Shown in pieces: positions 36,261 through 46,270 of a stretch of 64,000 bases of DNA (positions within the stretch are counted from its first letter, which is position 1; the number at the start of each line of letters is the position of its first letter). The stretch is from Bacteroidota bacterium (GTDB lineage Bacteria; Bacteroidota; Bacteroidia; Bacteroidales; Bacteroidaceae), in NCBI GenBank assembly GCA_023458215.1, contig JAEXAJ010000159.1:1-64000 (forward strand), written 5' to 3'. The position numbers were made by a program, and so were the translations under genes. The notes beneath the pieces are model-generated. The model was given only the letters and a program-made list of their open reading frames with translations, did not search any database and was not told where the DNA came from.

Positions 36261-37913
36261 ATGGTAAAAATATATAAGATGAGAAAGCGGTTTGGCATAC
36301 TATTAGCACTTGTTGTGTTGTTTGGGGAATCTTTGGTGGCCCAAAATATTGATGTGAAAAGTAAAGGAGAGCCTTTCTCTCATTATTGGAGCGTAGGTGT
36401 GGGAGCAGGACGGGCCAATGAGGGATTGCGTGCCGGATGGCTGGAACAGTTGAGTTTAGTGAAAGAACACTGCGGATTTCAATACGTACGAATGCACGGC
36501 ATCTTTCATGATGATATGTTTGTGTATTTTCAGAAGCCTGATGGATCAGTAGTTTATAACTGGCAATATGTGGATGAGTTATATGACAGAATGCTGGACA
36601 TGGGGGTGAAACCTTTTGTCGAACTGGCTTTTTTTCCGAAAGACATGGCCTTGAAAGATAGTAAGACGCAATTCTGGTGGAAAGCCAATGTCTCGGTAGA
36701 CCGTAATAATTTTAAGAAATGGCACGATCTGGTGAAAGCATTTACTCAACATGTGGTAGATCGCTATGGTTTGGAGGAAGTAAAAACCTGGTATTTCGAA
36801 GTGTGGAATGAACCGAACCTGACTGGTAACGGCGCTTTCTTTCATGGAACCAGAAGTGACTATTTCGCTTTATATAAGGAAGCGGCTCGTGCCGTCAAAG
36901 CAGTCAATGAGCAGTTAAGAATCGGTGGTCCCGCTACCAGCAACTTTGTAGCAGACAGTCGGCACGAAGGAGAAGTGCTGGAACATAGCAAGTCGGTGTT
37001 TTATTCGCAGGAAGTAATTAATACAAAACAGTGGAAAGGCGTGTGGATTGAAGATTTTCTCCGGTATTGCGAGAAAGAAAAACTGCCGATAGATTTTATC
37101 TCTACCCATCCATATCCTACAGATTATGCCTTAGACCCGGAGACCAATCGTAGTAAAGGCGCTGTACGCTATGTGCATTCATTGCGGGATGACATTAACT
37201 GGTTACGGAAGCAATTGGCCGGAAGTAAATATCCGGATGCAGAAATACATCTGACAGAATGGAGCACGAGCCCGAATAGTCGCGACAAGATGCATGACAT
37301 TCTACCTCCGGCTGCATATGTTATTAAATCGAATCTGGATTGCTTGGGGATGGTAAATTCATTAATGTACTGGACCTTCACAGATGTATTTGAAGAGAAG
37401 GGTGGGGGAGAAAGTATTTTTCATGGCGGTTTTGGTATGATTAATTTTCAAGGATTGGTAAAACCTACGTTTCATGCCTATCGTATGCTCAATCAGTTGG
37501 GAGATGAAAAACTGTATTACAGTGATCCGCTTTTTGTGAGCCGCTCGTCGAAAGATGGGAAAATCACTGCTATTGCTTTCAATTACCCGAAAGAATATGA
37601 GATTGCAGTCCCATCGGCAAATGATTTTAATAATTATATGAATGCTTCATCGAAAAAGGTTAACTTTGTCTTGAAAGGCTTAAAACCAAAAGCTATCTTT
37701 GTAGTTGAGACTCTCGACAAGGAACATGGCAATGTCTATGATGAGTATGTATCTATCGGTGCACCGCATTCACCTACACGCGAAGAAACTTCTTTTCTGA
37801 AACAGAGAGCTTGGTGCACCAATATAGAAACCATACAGGTAGCAGAGGATGGCTCGTTAACATTGAACAGAGAACTGTCTCCGTGGAGCTGTGTCTTGAT
37901 TAAGGAATTATAA
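36261..37913 (+). CDS. GH39-like glycosidase (beta-xylosidase/alpha-L-iduronidase fold)
   Basis: 550 residues. There are two candidate starts (36261 or MRKRFG at 36279), both leading into a signal peptide that ends near LVAQ. A clan-A (beta/alpha)8 barrel shows the acid/base Glu184 in VWNEPN and the nucleophile Glu333 in LTEWSTSP. The N-terminal SVGVGAGRANEGLRAGW and the FVELAFFP strand match GH39. GH39 enzymes are beta-xylosidases, alpha-L-iduronidases or arabinose/galactose-releasing enzymes. The sequence alone does not choose. It follows susD and is followed after 55 bp by GH95. Confidence 0.85.
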   Translation: MVKIYKMRKRFGILLALVVLFGESLVAQNIDVKSKGEPFSHYWSVGVGAGRANEGLRAGWLEQLSLVKEHCGFQYVRMHGIFHDDMFVYFQKPDGSVVYNWQYVDELYDRMLDMGVKPFVELAFFPKDMALKDSKTQFWWKANVSVDRNNFKKWHDLVKAFTQHVVDRYGLEEVKTWYFEVWNEPNLTGNGAFFHGTRSDYFALYKEAARAVKAVNEQLRIGGPATSNFVADSRHEGEVLEHSKSVFYSQEVINTKQWKGVWIEDFLRYCEKEKLPIDFISTHPYPTDYALDPETNRSKGAVRYVHSLRDDINWLRKQLAGSKYPDAEIHLTEWSTSPNSRDKMHDILPPAAYVIKSNLDCLGMVNSLMYWTFTDVFEEKGGGESIFHGGFGMINFQGLVKPTFHAYRMLNQLGDEKLYYSDPLFVSRSSKDGKITAIAFNYPKEYEIAVPSANDFNNYMNASSKKVNFVLKGLKPKAIFVVETLDKEHGNVYDEYVSIGAPHSPTREETSFLKQRAWCTNIETIQVAEDGSLTLNRELSPWSCVLIKEL

Positions 37914-37968
37914 AACAAACAGACGCATCAAACGCAAGATTGATATTACGTAGAAAAACACTATCGTT

Positions 37969-40434
37969 ATGAGGTATAAAAAGGTATTTTCTTTATTTGT
38001 ATTGATTGTATATTCGTTGGCCATTTCTGCCGATGACTTAAAGTTATGGTATAGCCAACCGGCAAAAATCTGGGCGGAAGCATTGCCACTGGGAAACTCT
38101 CGCTTGGGAGTGATGGTATTTGGTGGTACTGCTCACGAAGAATTGCAGTTGAATGAAGAAACCGTATGGGGAGGCGGACCACATCGGAATGATAATCCAA
38201 AGGCCTTACAATCTCTGCCACAGATTAGGAAACTGGTTTTTGAAGGACGCCATCAGGAAGCGCAAGACTTAGTGGCAAGTCATTTTGAGACTCCTCGGAA
38301 TGGAATGCCTTATCAGACAATAGGGAGCTTGAATCTTCATTTCCCGGGACATGATCAGGTTACCGATTATTATCGCGATTTGAATATTGAAAAGGCTGTA
38401 GCTACTACTCGCTATAAAGTTGGAGAAGTAACCTATGTTCGGGAAATATTATCTTCGTTTGTTGATAATGTAGTGATTGTCAGACTTACGGCAGATAAAG
38501 CCGGAAGTCTTTCGTTTTCGGCTTCTTTTCAGTCACCTTTGAACCATGAGGTGACAAGCCGTGGAAAGAGGTTGGTATTGACTGCAAAAGGGCAAGCCCA
38601 TGAGGGAGTGTCGGGAGCTATTCGTACCGAAACACTTGTAGAGGCAAAAAGCGATGGCGGACGAATCACTCTAAAGGGACAATCTCTCTCGGTAGACAAA
38701 GCTAATTCGGTTACGCTCTATATATCTTCCGCCACCAATTTCATAAACTATAAAGATGTGGGTGGCAATGCCGGCAAGAAGGCGGAGTCTTATCTGAATG
38801 CCGCCCTAAAAGTTCCTTATGAACAGGCTAAAGCGAAACATATTGCGACTTATCAGCAACAGTTTAATCGGGTTAAATTGGATTTGGGTACTTCTGCTGA
38901 GGCTGCTCAGGAAACACATGTGCGCGTTAAGCACTTTAGCGAAGGGAAAGACGTCTCTTTGGCCACTTTGCTTTTCCAGTATGGGCGCTATTTACTAATC
39001 TCGTCGTCGCAACCGGGCGGTCAGCCTGCCAACTTGCAGGGAATTTGGAATAAAGACCTGCTGGCTCCCTGGGATGGTAAATATACCGTTAATATCAATT
39101 TACAAATGAACTATTGGCCGGCAGAAGTTACCAACCTCAGTGAGTGTCATTCACCTCTGATACAGATGCTGAAAGAGTTATCGGAGAGTGGAAGAGAGAC
39201 AGCTCGTACCATGTATGGCTGCCGGGGATGGGTATTGCATCACAATACGGATATATGGCGTTGCACAGGAATGGTAGACAGGGCATTCTGGGGGATGTGG
39301 CCTAATGGAGGTGCCTGGTTATGCCAGCATTTATGGCAGCACTATTTGTATACAGGGGATGAAGCTTTCTTGAAAGAGATATTCCCTGTGATGAAAGGTG
39401 CAGCCGACTTTTTTCTTGACTTCCTGGTTGAACATCCACAATATGGCTGGATGGTAACTTGTCCTTCCAATTCTCCGGAGCATGGACCGAATGGAGATGA
39501 AAAGACAAATACACCTTCTATCATTGCAGGTTGCACCATGGATAATCAGATCGTGTTTGATCTATTTGCAAATACGTTGCAGGCCTGCCGCATACTGGAT
39601 ATGGAAGCAATGTATGCTGATACGTTGCAATCTATGATAAAGCGCCTGCCACCCATGCAGATTGGTAAATATAATCAGTTGCAGGAATGGTTGGAAGATT
39701 CTGACCGTCCGGATGATAAACACCGGCATATTTCCCATGCTTATGGTTTATATCCCGGTAATCAGATTTCGCCTTATACACATCCGTTGTTGTTTCAAGC
39801 GGTCAAGAACACCATGTTGCAGCGTGGCGATGAGGCTACCGGTTGGTCTATCGGCTGGAAGATAAACCTCTGGGCGCGTTTATTGGATGGCAATCATGCT
39901 TTTCTGATGATTAATAACTTATTAAAACTTCTGCCTTCTGATGCGGCACAAAAAGAATATCCTCAGGGTCGTACCTATCCTAATTTGTTTGATGCGCATC
40001 CTCCTTTCCAAATTGATGGTAATTTCGGATACACAGCGGGTGTTGCCGAAATGTTGCTGCAAAGCCATGATGGTGCTGTACATTTGTTGCCTGCTTTACC
40101 TGATGCCTGGGCTAAAGGAAGTGTAAAAGGTCTGGTGGCCCGGGGTGGTTTTGTGGTCGATATGAACTGGAGTGGAGTACAGTTGACCGAAGCCAAGATA
40201 CACTCCCGGCTAGGAGGTAATCTGAGAGTGCGTTCTTATGTTCCTTTGAAAGCCGAAGGTCTGAAATGTGCTTCCGGCGAAAACGGCAATCTGCTGTTTG
40301 GAACCGCGACGATTAAAGAACCTCTTATCTCTAAAACGATCAATCCTGAATATCCGGTTTTATATAAAGTCTATGAATATGATTTAATGACACAACCGGG
40401 GATGGATTATGTGCTGGTCAGAGGTGGAATGTAA
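37969..40434 (+). CDS. GH95 alpha-L-fucosidase/alpha-L-galactosidase
   Basis: 821 residues with a signal peptide (about 1-21, AISADD). The GH95 start [28 protein letters not shown] and [15 protein letters not shown] are unmistakable. The catalytic set of characterised GH95 is present: an N-x-N pair at Asn375/Asn377 in [13 protein letters not shown], and Asp683 in [16 protein letters not shown]95 inverts alpha-1,2-linked fucose or alpha-L-galactose. In Bacteroides polysaccharide loci many members target plant xyloglucan, RG-I or gum side chains, so L-galactose is as likely as fucose. It is cotranscribed with the GH39-like gene. Confidence 0.96.
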   Translation: MRYKKVFSLFVLIVYSLAISADDLKLWYSQPAKIWAEALPLGNSRLGVMVFGGTAHEELQLNEETVWGGGPHRNDNPKALQSLPQIRKLVFEGRHQEAQDLVASHFETPRNGMPYQTIGSLNLHFPGHDQVTDYYRDLNIEKAVATTRYKVGEVTYVREILSSFVDNVVIVRLTADKAGSLSFSASFQSPLNHEVTSRGKRLVLTAKGQAHEGVSGAIRTETLVEAKSDGGRITLKGQSLSVDKANSVTLYISSATNFINYKDVGGNAGKKAESYLNAALKVPYEQAKAKHIATYQQQFNRVKLDLGTSAEAAQETHVRVKHFSEGKDVSLATLLFQYGRYLLISSSQPGGQPANLQGIWNKDLLAPWDGKYTVNINLQMNYWPAEVTNLSECHSPLIQMLKELSESGRETARTMYGCRGWVLHHNTDIWRCTGMVDRAFWGMWPNGGAWLCQHLWQHYLYTGDEAFLKEIFPVMKGAADFFLDFLVEHPQYGWMVTCPSNSPEHGPNGDEKTNTPSIIAGCTMDNQIVFDLFANTLQACRILDMEAMYADTLQSMIKRLPPMQIGKYNQLQEWLEDSDRPDDKHRHISHAYGLYPGNQISPYTHPLLFQAVKNTMLQRGDEATGWSIGWKINLWARLLDGNHAFLMINNLLKLLPSDAAQKEYPQGRTYPNLFDAHPPFQIDGNFGYTAGVAEMLLQSHDGAVHLLPALPDAWAKGSVKGLVARGGFVVDMNWSGVQLTEAKIHSRLGGNLRVRSYVPLKAEGLKCASGENGNLLFGTATIKEPLISKTINPEYPVLYKVYEYDLMTQPGMDYVLVRGGM

Positions 40435-40594
40435 AAACATCCGGATAGGATGGGGTGTATTGACTTGGCTTGCTTCACTTCTATGCAGAACTCAAAAGTG
40501 AGGGACTTGTATATCAACCAACTTGTTTTATTGAAGGAATGAGTGTTTATCATGTTACAATCGTATTTATATAAAGAACCAAAACATACCTGAT

Positions 40595-42517
40595 ATGAAC
40601 CGAATATTTGTAGCATTGATAACCGCGGTCTTTTTAGTAGTATTTGCCAATCAAGCAGCAGCACAAACCCGACGACACTTTGTGCATCCGGGTATCACCT
40701 ATACACAGGGCGATATCGACCGGATGAAAGCCATGATCGAAGCACGGCAGGAGCCTTATTATTCTACTTTTTTCAAGTTGAAGGAATCTCCCTATTCTTC
40801 ATTTGACACGCCGGTCTCTGATCGGGGCAAACAAATAAGCGGAGGTCGTTTCAATGCCACAATTGGAGTAGACGGACGTCGTGCCATTGATCTGGCCTTA
40901 TTGTGGCATCTTACGGACGACGAAAATTATGCTCGCAAAGCCGTCGAACTACTGAATGCAAATTCTTATTTTACCAATACAAGCGCTTGCGGAACTGGTC
41001 CTTTGGATAATGGAAAAATCTATCTGTTGGTTGAGGCAGCCGAGCTGATGAGAAGCTATCCGGGATGGCAACCCGAAGATCAGCAACGTTTTAAGGACAT
41101 GTTGGTCTATCCGGGATATAGCAATACCGAAGACTTCTTTGCCAAGTATGGTGATTATCAGGATGAATCAAAAAATGAAATTACCTTTTACTGGAACATC
41201 TATAACTTCGATGTCGCCCGCTTCGGTAATCAAGGACTTTTTGCCGCAAGGGGGATGTTGGCGATGGCTATCTATCTGGATAACGAGATCATGTACGACC
41301 GTGCCTATCGCTATCTCTTAGGAATGAAGCATCGTCCGGACGATCTGCCTTATCCTGCAGGACCTGCCATCAGTAGTGAGGAACCCATTAAGACTTCTCC
41401 TACCATGCTGGATTATAAACTACTGGGGCGTAAGAATGATATACCCGACTATGGCTACGATGAACTATTGCAACATTATATTTATCCTAACGGCCAATGT
41501 CAGGAGTCCAGCCGTGACCAGGGACATGTAATGGCTGGCATTCATAATTATGTAGCCATTGCCGAGATGGCATGGAATCAAGGCGATTCTTTGTATAGCT
41601 GTCTGAACAACCGTATTTTGGCAGGACTGGAATGGAACTATCGGTACAACCTGTCGGAAGTACAATCTTATCCCGACCAGCAAACTCCTTGGGAACCGAC
41701 CGGATTTACAAAGAATGCCGATGAAGCAACTTTTGATAATGGTAAGTATCTTCAACTCAAAAGTCGTAGTGGGCGATGGGAAGGAGTGAACATCTCGGCG
41801 CATGGACGTGGTGATTGTGCCGGAAGTGGAGGAACCCGTGAAATGGCATTGGCGCATTATGCGGTACGTGCCGGACTTCCTACCGGAGATTACACTTGGC
41901 TGCAACGTTACCGTGATTATATGGTAGAAAATCATGGTTGCGAAAACTGGGGTGTCGCTCCAAACTGGTTCTATGAATGGACAGGATGGGGAACTCTCTC
42001 CAAGCGGCTTACTCCTTGGATGGCCGGAGAACCGGGTATCTTTATTCAAGGTGAACGTAAACCGGGTATTCATGTGCTGCCTTGCACCATTCAAGCAGCC
42101 GATTATGACTATTATTGTCTAGCAGAGAATCCTGAAGGGCATACCTATCACAATGTAGGCACAAAACGTGGAAATGCCTACCGACCGGACGGTGCTGTTG
42201 AACTGACGAAAGCCGGTGACAAGTATGTAGTAACTCAGATAGCGCAGGGCGAGTGGATGAATTATACCGTGAAAGTTCCTGCAACCCAAACTTATGCGGT
42301 GTATATTACCTATCGTTCCAAAGCTAATTCCACTTTATTCGTAGCTACCGATCAAGGTACAGAAACTCGCCATACTACTCTTCCTGCTTGTAAGCAATGG
42401 CAAGAGGGAAAGTTGGGTGAACTCTCCCTCTCGGCGGGAGCATGTGTGTTACGGCTTTGTATGGAGGAGGCAGGTCAAGGGTTGGAAATTGTTGGAATCA
42501 CTGTGAAGTGCGCCTAA
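40595..42517 (+). CDS. Alginate-lyase-fold protein (PL38-like) with C-terminal carbohydrate-binding module
   Basis: 640 residues with a signal peptide (about 1-24, AAAQ). Residues about 30-480 match the alpha-barrel alginate_lyase domain (PF05426): HPGITYTQGDIDRMKAMI, FYWNIYNFDVARFGNQGL, and ESSRDQGHVMAGIHNYVAIAEMAWNQGDSLYS. Families PL5 and PL38 use this domain. The length and layout suggest PL38-like, which is tentative. Residues about 505-640 form a beta-sandwich with GEWMNYTVKVPA, as in CBM6-type binding modules. It likely cleaves or binds a uronic acid polymer outside or in the periplasm. It is the last gene before a strong terminator. Confidence 0.75.
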   Translation: MNRIFVALITAVFLVVFANQAAAQTRRHFVHPGITYTQGDIDRMKAMIEARQEPYYSTFFKLKESPYSSFDTPVSDRGKQISGGRFNATIGVDGRRAIDLALLWHLTDDENYARKAVELLNANSYFTNTSACGTGPLDNGKIYLLVEAAELMRSYPGWQPEDQQRFKDMLVYPGYSNTEDFFAKYGDYQDESKNEITFYWNIYNFDVARFGNQGLFAARGMLAMAIYLDNEIMYDRAYRYLLGMKHRPDDLPYPAGPAISSEEPIKTSPTMLDYKLLGRKNDIPDYGYDELLQHYIYPNGQCQESSRDQGHVMAGIHNYVAIAEMAWNQGDSLYSCLNNRILAGLEWNYRYNLSEVQSYPDQQTPWEPTGFTKNADEATFDNGKYLQLKSRSGRWEGVNISAHGRGDCAGSGGTREMALAHYAVRAGLPTGDYTWLQRYRDYMVENHGCENWGVAPNWFYEWTGWGTLSKRLTPWMAGEPGIFIQGERKPGIHVLPCTIQAADYDYYCLAENPEGHTYHNVGTKRGNAYRPDGAVELTKAGDKYVVTQIAQGEWMNYTVKVPATQTYAVYITYRSKANSTLFVATDQGTETRHTTLPACKQWQEGKLGELSLSAGACVLRLCMEEAGQGLEIVGITVKCA

Positions 42518-42585
42518 GGCTTATGCGGTATATATAACTTATGCTGAAACTCTTGTTACTAATATAGCTGCATAAAAATAGCATT

Positions 42586-42629
42586 AAAGTCCGCAGACTC
42601 TTGAAAAAGAGAAAACTGCGGACTTTTTT
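42586..42629 (+). terminator. Intrinsic terminator ending the polysaccharide locus transcript
   Basis: AAAGTCCGCAG (42586-42596) pairs perfectly with CTGCGGACTTT (42616-42626) and continues into TTTTTT. It is placed 69 bp after the lyase-fold gene. Confidence 0.85.
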
Positions 42630-42662
42630 GATTCTAACTGAACGTAGTTAATTATATAATCG

Positions 42663-42670
42663 TATCTTTG
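42663..42670 (+). promoter_or_regulatory. -7 element before the TonB-C-like gene
   Basis: TATCTTTG matches TAnnTTTG, 69 bp before the start codon and just past the terminator. The upstream box is not evident. Confidence 0.45.
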
Positions 42671-42738
42671 ATTTTTAGAATACCATTAACCCTCGTATCT
42701 GCTACTTGTAAGATATTAGAAGAATTGATTGTGATATT

Positions 42739-45069
42739 ATGAAATACAAATTGCTTTTAATCGTTTTGCTCTGTTGCTGTAATACATTGAAGCTGAGAGC
42801 TACCGGACAAGCTGGTGACAGAATAGTAATAGGTAAAGACACCTTGGATATGTTGACTTGTCCGATTGAAGTGGATTCTGTTTTAAGAAACCAGGTTAGT
42901 GCTCGTCTATCACATGATACTTTCAATACAGGTTGTTGGAGAGGTTATCGAGCATTGTGGCGGATAGATGGTAGCGAATTGGTTCTTGATAAAATAGTAG
43001 ATGATGAAAGTTATTCTTCTCCATCTGATTCTGTGCCGGAAGTAACAGTAGACTTAAATGGTATATTTGACCGGTACCGAGACGGGCAAGATCGGGTAGT
43101 GGCTTCTTGGTATAGTGGTGAACTGAGAGTTGTTTCCGGTGAAAGGGTTTATTATAATCATTCAGGTTTTGACAGGCAAAATGAACATGAACAGGTTTAT
43201 TGTATAAAGGAAGGTAAGGTAACTTCTCTGGCTATTTATAGAAATTCTTTTAAGAAAGGTATTTCTCCTCTTAACTGTTTATTGTATATAGAATCCATGT
43301 TTAATGGTGATCGCTTTCCTGAATTGAACGATGCTCGTTTACGTGCAGATATTGAGGTTCGACCAACACTGGACGGAAGTCTAGATAGCTTATCTGTTCA
43401 CTTTTATGAATCAGAAAATATAATGCCGGAGCGTAAGCAATTGTACTTGGATGAAATAAAGTCTTGTGTCAGTCAAGTTCCTCAGTGGGATGTTTTGAAA
43501 TTGCGTGATACTATTTATGTATTCAGATTAGGAACTTTTGAATTATGGAATAAGAAGGGATGTAAATCTGAATGGAGGGAAAGAATACCAGATGGCTGCA
43601 AACAACAAAAAATGGATCTTTTATCTTATAATGATACACTTTATTCTTTGCAAGGTTTCCCGCTTCAGTATGATATGAATCTTTATGCCAAAGTCAAACC
43701 TTATTTGAAGGAATGTTTCTCATTGGACTGCTTCCGTGGCTATATTGGTTATTGGAAGATAGAGAATAATAAACTCTATTTGGTGAAGTTATTGAGTAAC
43801 AAAGATAATTCTCCGCTTCCGCTCGATTCAATATTCGGTTTATCGGATGGCAATCCTATAGAAGCCTCGTGGTATTCGGGCAAACTACATTTAGTTTATG
43901 GCAATACCTTAGGAGATGAATACCTATTGGAAGATATTTATGAGAAAGAAGTAATTTGTGATGTGAATTCAGGAACTATTGTCAGTAGCGAGAGTTATTC
44001 AAACTATTTTCATCCGGGTGATTCGGATGCACTGGAACAATGCAAGGAGAAACTGAGACAACAACAGACCTATTGGAGCCGACTTCCGGAATTGAGGAAT
44101 AAAGATCTTGATTGTAGGTATTGGCTACATCCAAAAACTGATGGTACGGCAGATTCAATCACAATTGAACTAGAAATAAGATGTCCGGGCGAATTTGATT
44201 CAAAAAGTATAAAAGACCAAGAGCATCCTTTTATTAAAATCTATAAGGAAGCTTTACGCGCTGTGCCTAAATGGGATGTATTGTGTGTGCGTAATGAGAT
44301 TAAAGATGTAAGTGGATGGCTACCTGGAAAGTCTCGTTGGGATAATGATTTTTTTGAGGATAGAATTAACTTGCGAACCTATCGGAAGCAGCCAGTTGAC
44401 AAAGAACCCGTTTGGCCGGATAATATTGAGAATATTGTACAGGAAAATATGTTTTTTCCTCAAGGAGTTCCAGCCGGAATGCCAAGTGACAGCATTGTAG
44501 TGGTATGTCGCTTTAAAATTGACGAATTAGGTTATGTAAATAACGCTTATGTGTATGGTCGACATAATCCCCCTTTTAATAATGCCGCCTTGAGCATTGT
44601 ATATGCATTGCCCCGTATCGTTCCTGCACAAAAAGACGGAAAACCTTTCCCTTTTGAATATGAGTTGATTATTCCTTTTATAAGGGAAAAGTATTTGGAA
44701 TATTTAAAGTACTGGAAAGAAGCAGAGCAGGATGAAGAAGGAATCTGGATTAATAGAGATGTAGCTGCTGATTGTGGGTTACAAGGAAGTGAATTAGCTG
44801 ATTTTGTTGAGAAACAATTACATATTACTTCGGAAATGAAATCTACCGGAAAACAGGGACAGGTCATTTGCAAATGGGTTGTTGAAGCAGATGGTACCAT
44901 GAGCAGATTTAAAATTATAAAAGGATTGCATCCGTTGATGGATGCGGAAGCTATTAGAATTATGCAAGCTCTACCATCTTGGATACCTGCGAAACAGTTT
45001 AATCTTCGAAAAAGATACTGGGAGTTTGTTCCGCAGACTTGGTCTTGCCCTGTGATATTCAAGTGGTAG
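42739..45069 (+). CDS. Secreted protein with internal duplication and two TonB-C-like domains
   Basis: 776 residues with a Cys-rich hydrophobic N-terminus (LLLIVLLCCCNTL), probably a signal peptide. Two related blocks repeat. One, about 55-170, has CWRGYRALWRIDGSELVLDKI and ASWYSGELRVV. The other, about 315-440, has CFRGYIGYWKIENNKLYLVKL and ASWYSGKLHLV. Two TonB_C-type domains follow: about 555-650 (VVCRFKIDELGYVNNAYVYG) and about 690-776 (VICKWVVEADGTMSRFKIIKGLHPLMDAEAIRI). TonB_C domains normally touch outer-membrane receptors, but here there is no N-terminal anchoring helix beyond the signal and no Pro-rich linker. Function unknown. It has its own promoter and is convergent with the HU-like gene. 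A transducer or receptor-binding role is conjecture. Confidence 0.7.
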   Translation: MKYKLLLIVLLCCCNTLKLRATGQAGDRIVIGKDTLDMLTCPIEVDSVLRNQVSARLSHDTFNTGCWRGYRALWRIDGSELVLDKIVDDESYSSPSDSVPEVTVDLNGIFDRYRDGQDRVVASWYSGELRVVSGERVYYNHSGFDRQNEHEQVYCIKEGKVTSLAIYRNSFKKGISPLNCLLYIESMFNGDRFPELNDARLRADIEVRPTLDGSLDSLSVHFYESENIMPERKQLYLDEIKSCVSQVPQWDVLKLRDTIYVFRLGTFELWNKKGCKSEWRERIPDGCKQQKMDLLSYNDTLYSLQGFPLQYDMNLYAKVKPYLKECFSLDCFRGYIGYWKIENNKLYLVKLLSNKDNSPLPLDSIFGLSDGNPIEASWYSGKLHLVYGNTLGDEYLLEDIYEKEVICDVNSGTIVSSESYSNYFHPGDSDALEQCKEKLRQQQTYWSRLPELRNKDLDCRYWLHPKTDGTADSITIELEIRCPGEFDSKSIKDQEHPFIKIYKEALRAVPKWDVLCVRNEIKDVSGWLPGKSRWDNDFFEDRINLRTYRKQPVDKEPVWPDNIENIVQENMFFPQGVPAGMPSDSIVVVCRFKIDELGYVNNAYVYGRHNPPFNNAALSIVYALPRIVPAQKDGKPFPFEYELIIPFIREKYLEYLKYWKEAEQDEEGIWINRDVAADCGLQGSELADFVEKQLHITSEMKSTGKQGQVICKWVVEADGTMSRFKIIKGLHPLMDAEAIRIMQALPSWIPAKQFNLRKRYWEFVPQTWSCPVIFKW

Positions 45070-45100
45070 CATTAAATTTGTATCTGAATCAACTGAAATT

Positions 45101-45210
45101 GTATCAATTTAGTTTTGCACACACTTTTACCCTCATACCCTCATAGATGCTCTGTATCTTCCTATTCATCGGTGTTTGAGATATGATAGTAACCCTGATA
45201 GTAAGTATGA
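45101..45210 (-). repeat. Left inverted copy (A) of the island-bounding repeat
   Basis: Read on the minus strand, this sequence contains CATATCT...ACCGATGAATA...AGAG.ATCTATGAGGGT and then a run with GAGGGTAAAAGTGT and GCAAAACTAA. It matches copy C (53945-54042) over about 100 bp in the opposite orientation with one ~11-bp gap. Its last 35 bases also match copy B (48391-48426). It lies between the TonB-C-like gene and the HU-like gene. Confidence 0.75.
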
Positions 45211-45232
45211 GAGTAAGTGTTTACTCTCATAC
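45205..45232. terminator. Perfect 12-bp inverted repeat after the HU-like gene
   Basis: GTATGAGAGTAA (45205-45216) and TTACTCTCATAC (45221-45232) pair perfectly around GTGT. It lies 30 bp downstream of the HU-like stop codon and overlaps the edge of repeat A. It may serve as a terminator or as part of a recombination end. No T-run follows. Confidence 0.5.
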
Positions 45233-45261
45233 CTGTTATCCATTAAATTAGAGGTAATTGT

Positions 45262-45882
45262 TTAGTTATTACCGTAATAACCTTTAGCAGGTACATAAAT
45301 CGGTTGCATCAATCCACCTGCATTTTCCAGCTTTTTTTCGTTGCGTAGGCGTCGAAGATGCCGCATTGCGGTACTTTGGGTCATTCCGCAGAGGCTTTGA
45401 AAGTCTGTCCTTCTCAGAAATTGATGGGTTTTGAAGTAATTGGTCAGCCGTCGGTCGATCTCTTCGTTGCTGATGCGTTTGAACTCCAGGCTTCCTTTCA
45501 GGCATTTCACTTTGAGGGTGCCGAATTCGTTCTTCAACGTTTGGTCTGCACGGAACTTGATGGCTTTCAGCTTTACTTTGGTTACTTTCCGTTTGGTTTC
45601 GGCGGTCACCGTTTCAGTGCTGGTGAGGCAGGGGTAGAAGTAGCCGATGCCGTCCAGATGCACCTGCCTGCCTTCCGCAAGTTCTTCGCCCATGATGTGC
45701 GAAAGGGCATCGAGTACGGCGCTGACGTCTGTTTCAGTCAATGAACAACGTTGCTGGATGCGGCGGCGCAACACGTCGGTACCTGTAGAGCCGTTCAACT
45801 TGATGCGCGGATGCAGTGTTTTCTCATTTTCTTTTTTGTCAGAGGGCTTCGGGTCCTCGTACCAGTCAAATAGTATAGCCAT
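45262..45882 (-). CDS. HU-like DNA-binding protein with C-terminal winged-helix region
   Basis: 206 residues from the start at 45882 (MAILFDWYEDP). An upstream in-frame extension of 30 residues is possible but unlike family members. Residues about 25-130 are an HU/IHF-like fold of the Bacteroidetes HU-related type (LTETDVSAVLDALSHIMGEELAEGRQVHLDGIGYFYP). Residues about 150-200 contain an HTH-like RRTDFQSLCGMTQSTAMRHLRRL. It is transcribed away from the VapE-type gene, from a promoter just upstream of a four-copy repeat. Similar HU-like genes are often neighbours of BT4734-type primase/helicase genes in Bacteroides. It is a probable regulator or architectural protein of the island. Confidence 0.85.
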   Translation of the reverse strand: MAILFDWYEDPKPSDKKENEKTLHPRIKLNGSTGTDVLRRRIQQRCSLTETDVSAVLDALSHIMGEELAEGRQVHLDGIGYFYPCLTSTETVTAETKRKVTKVKLKAIKFRADQTLKNEFGTLKVKCLKGSLEFKRISNEEIDRRLTNYFKTHQFLRRTDFQSLCGMTQSTAMRHLRRLRNEKKLENAGGLMQPIYVPAKGYYGNN

Positions 45883-46011
45883 AGCTTTGGGTTTTAAAGT
45901 ACACGTATTTCTTGGGCCAAACGCTGGTATGGAATACATCAATGGCTTATGTTGCTTCGGTTCAGCCCTCATGTATCTTCTGTTCAGCCTTTATGTTTGT
46001 TATATGTTTAC

Positions 46012-46095
46012 ATTAATGAATATATTTATTTACTGCAATGAATAGATTTATTCATTAATGAGAATATATTTATTCACATTAGTGAACATCTATCA
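46012..46095. promoter_or_regulatory. Four-copy ~21-bp repeat array (operator or iterons)
   Basis: Four imperfect direct units of 20-22 bp follow each other without gaps: 46012-46033, 46034-46053, 46054-46075 and 46076-46095. They share the core AATGA(A)TATATTTATTC. The spacing equals two helix turns. The array lies in the 388-bp gap between the divergent HU-like and VapE-type genes, just past the predicted start of the HU-like transcript. It is a plausible autoregulatory operator or replication-type iteron set. Confidence 0.6.
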
Positions 46096-46104
46096 AATAC
46101 AAAG

Positions 46105-46136
46105 CAAAGATACAACAAACACAAGGCAAATACAAA
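46105..46136 (-). promoter_or_regulatory. Bacteroides promoter for the HU-like gene
   Basis: On the minus strand TTTG (46133-46136), a 20-bp spacer and TATCTTTG (46105-46112) match the consensus. Transcription would start near 46099, immediately before the four-copy repeat array. The rest of the gap up to 46270 holds only a weak TATCTTTA (46214-46221) that could serve the VapE-type gene. Confidence 0.65.
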
Positions 46137-46270
46137 TAAAACACCTTGATTTATTAGTATAAATACCTGTTGTTTTATTCCGTGAAATGCTTGCTTTTCG
46201 ACTGCTTATGCTGTATCTTTACAGGAATTACGCGGTTTGCCGCAATTGTGAATTAACCGATAACCAAGAA

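Noticed and set aside
45358..46045. Plus-strand frames opposite the HU-like gene (45358-45744 and 45647-46045)
   Set aside because: They mirror the HU-like coding sequence and its upstream gap and have no domain features.
46012..46095. CRISPR array from the repeated units
   Set aside because: Units are contiguous without spacers, imperfect and AT-rich, and no cas gene is nearby. This fits operator or iteron repeats.
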